Below, in pieces: positions 62,880 through 64,000 of a stretch of DNA of 64,000 nt (within the stretch, counting starts at the first letter, position 1; every line of letters begins with the position of its first letter). Made by a program: the position numbers and the translations under genes. Under the pieces are notes generated by a model. The model did no database searches and had not been told where the DNA came from. It worked only from the letters and a program-made list of their open reading frames with translations. The DNA comes from Promethearchaeia archaeon (GTDB taxonomy: Archaea; Asgardarchaeota; Lokiarchaeia; Sigyniarchaeales; SOKP01): contig JAHQWH010000189.1 of the NCBI GenBank assembly GCA_029856105.1, forward strand, positions 1 to 64,000, in the 5' to 3' direction.

Positions 62880-64000
62880 TTACACCAAATCTGAGGGTAA
62901 AATCGGGTTAACGAGCAGATTTCGAAAGTCCTTAACTGAAGGGAATTCACCATATTTATTTATTATGAGTTTTGCTCCAGAATTATAGGAAAAAACAGTT
63001 GTTGAGTATATAGGGTTAGAAAGTGAATTTATTTGATTTTTTATGTTTTCTTCGTTAAAAATTTCAAAGTTTGTTGCATATTGAATTAAGTCCTCATTGT
63101 TCCACTCGTCAATAAGAGCATGATAAGCGAAATTATACCAAAAAAGCGATAATTTTCCTTTTACTTTGCTTTGTGCTATTAATGCTTCAATAGAAGATTC
63201 TATTGACGGGTCTGGACATAATTCTTGTAAACTAACTTCAGCTTGTTCTTGATAGGAAGTAAAGAGCGCATTCGCGGCTAAATCTGCAATTCCTTCACTA
63301 ATTATTAATTTAGGTGAATGTAGCAGCAATATTGAGTGTTCGAACTGATTTAACTCGCGATATAACCTCTGTTCTTTGACCACAAATTCCGTGTGGTGTC
63401 CAGGATATCCTTCGTGAGTGGCAAAAAACAAAAACGCCGTCCAATACATACTATAATTCGGATTGACTTCTAATCGTGAGCGAAAATTACCCAAGTACCA
63501 TTCATAGCATGGGAATTTTATTTTTTGATTTTTTACTAACTCTACAATGATGTGTTCTTTTTTAGGTAGAAGATCGACAAACAATTCTTTAGTTTTCTTT
63601 TCTGCGATGTTAAGCGCTTTTTTAAACAATACAAAAACATTCGCTTCAGGAACCGTTCGTTGCACTCTTATTTCATTCATTCGCTCTTTTAAGCTTCCAG
63701 ATCCCTTATAAGCCTCGTTAAACTCTTCTTTTAAGTTATCTAATTCAGATTCTTTAACGGGCCGTAAGGCTACATCGTATAACCTTAAAGCTTGTTCCTT
63801 AATAGTAATCTCGATACCGTTTAAAATCTCGATCGAAGTCCTCATCGCCGTTAACATCTTTTCTAAGTATCGCTCGCGATTTTTGTCGTAACCTTGTTTA
63901 AACAAATCTTTTTGTAAAGCTTTGCAATCGGTTAAAAGCTTGTTTGGTGAAATTATTACCTCATTGTCAACGATTTTACGTAATTTTTTAGGACCAATAT
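62880..64000 (-). CDS. DUF885-like metallopeptidase, 5' end cut by window edge
   Basis: The frame runs from the right edge to 62880; the visible part begins IGPKKLRKIVDNEV, matching residues near 30-45 of the paralogue at 33824, so only the first ~30 residues are missing. ATG 63905 is internal. The zinc site ATHEGYPGHHTEF and LIISEGIADLAAN are intact. It shares about 70 percent of residues with its paralogue by eye, and lies in opposite orientation to it, 28 kb away. Codon use is alike in both copies and unlike the genes between them. Confidence 0.8.
   Translation of the reverse strand, partial: IGPKKLRKIVDNEVIISPNKLLTDCKALQKDLFKQGYDKNRERYLEKMLTAMRTSIEILNGIEITIKEQALRLYDVALRPVKESELDNLKEEFNEAYKGSGSLKERMNEIRVQRTVPEANVFVLFKKALNIAEKKTKELFVDLLPKKEHIIVELVKNQKIKFPCYEWYLGNFRSRLEVNPNYSMYWTAFLFFATHEGYPGHHTEFVVKEQRLYRELNQFEHSILLLHSPKLIISEGIADLAANALFTSYQEQAEVSLQELCPDPSIESSIEALIAQSKVKGKLSLFWYNFAYHALIDEWNNEDLIQYATNFEIFNEENIKNQINSLSNPIYSTTVFSYNSGAKLIINKYGEFPSVKDFRNLLVNPILPSDLV

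Noticed and set aside
1-64000. tRNA, rRNA or 7S RNA genes
   Set aside because: I looked for conserved T-loop and SRP RNA motifs in the gaps and found none I could support.

Overview
The window is a strongly AT-rich stretch of archaeal chromosome, most likely from an Asgard (Lokiarchaeia-like) archaeon. Archaeal informational genes support this: aIF5A, SRP54, FEN1, NOB1, CDC48, GatD/GatE, L2, Nop5-fibrillarin, RNase HII, archaeal SAM synthetase, Elp3 and TrmY. The Asgard leaning is inference from two roadblock/longin-like small proteins and two AN1 zinc fingers fused to membrane protease folds.

Layout. (1) 1-8.9 kb is an accessory module. It holds a 5'-cut TFB-like cyclin-fold protein, a membrane HELCH metalloprotease, a HerA/FtsK-like ATPase, and a 1790-residue acidic repeat protein whose C-terminal half carries five ~140-residue repeats resembling cyclin folds. 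(2) 8.9-13 kb holds an interrupted FGGY kinase, a membrane protein, a HerA helicase and a small winged-helix-like protein. (3) 13-24.5 kb holds a minus-strand housekeeping group (aIF5A, NAD kinase, NOB1, FEN1, CDC48) divergent from a plus-strand group (SRP54, TrmY, dihydroorotase, AMMECR1, FGGY kinase). (4) 24.5-35 kb is rich in sugar/acid metabolism and unusual fusions: a 2-hydroxyacid dehydrogenase-class II aldolase, and a DHDPS-like domain lacking its Schiff-base lysine joined to an APH kinase. A second aldolase, a TIM-barrel isomerase, DNA polymerase IV and a DUF885-like peptidase follow. (5) 35-48 kb holds a NikR-like regulator, NadC, an interrupted alpha/beta hydrolase, a roadblock protein, PurB/PurM, L2, GatDE and a decayed glycyl-radical enzyme end. 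(6) 48-64 kb holds Elp3, PyrDK, Nop5-fibrillarin, RNase HII, regulators, SAM synthetase, the AN1-S2P and AN1-rhomboid pair, HypB, and a second DUF885-like gene cut by the right edge.

The most unusual signal is a pair of very short in-frame insertions, 30 and 33 nt. One sits in the FGGY kinase (TAA) and one in the alpha/beta hydrolase (TGA). Each splits a conserved motif exactly (NQ|RET and HPHPQ|YGGN), is flanked by a short direct repeat, and folds so that the stop codon lies in a hairpin loop. Apart from this stop both genes are open and uninterrupted. The inserts could be young palindromic insertions that killed the genes, RNA mini-introns, or translational bypass elements; in the kinase, matched CAA codons bracket the insert as in known bypass sites. 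Because TAA and TGA end other genes normally in this window, a general code change is not the explanation.
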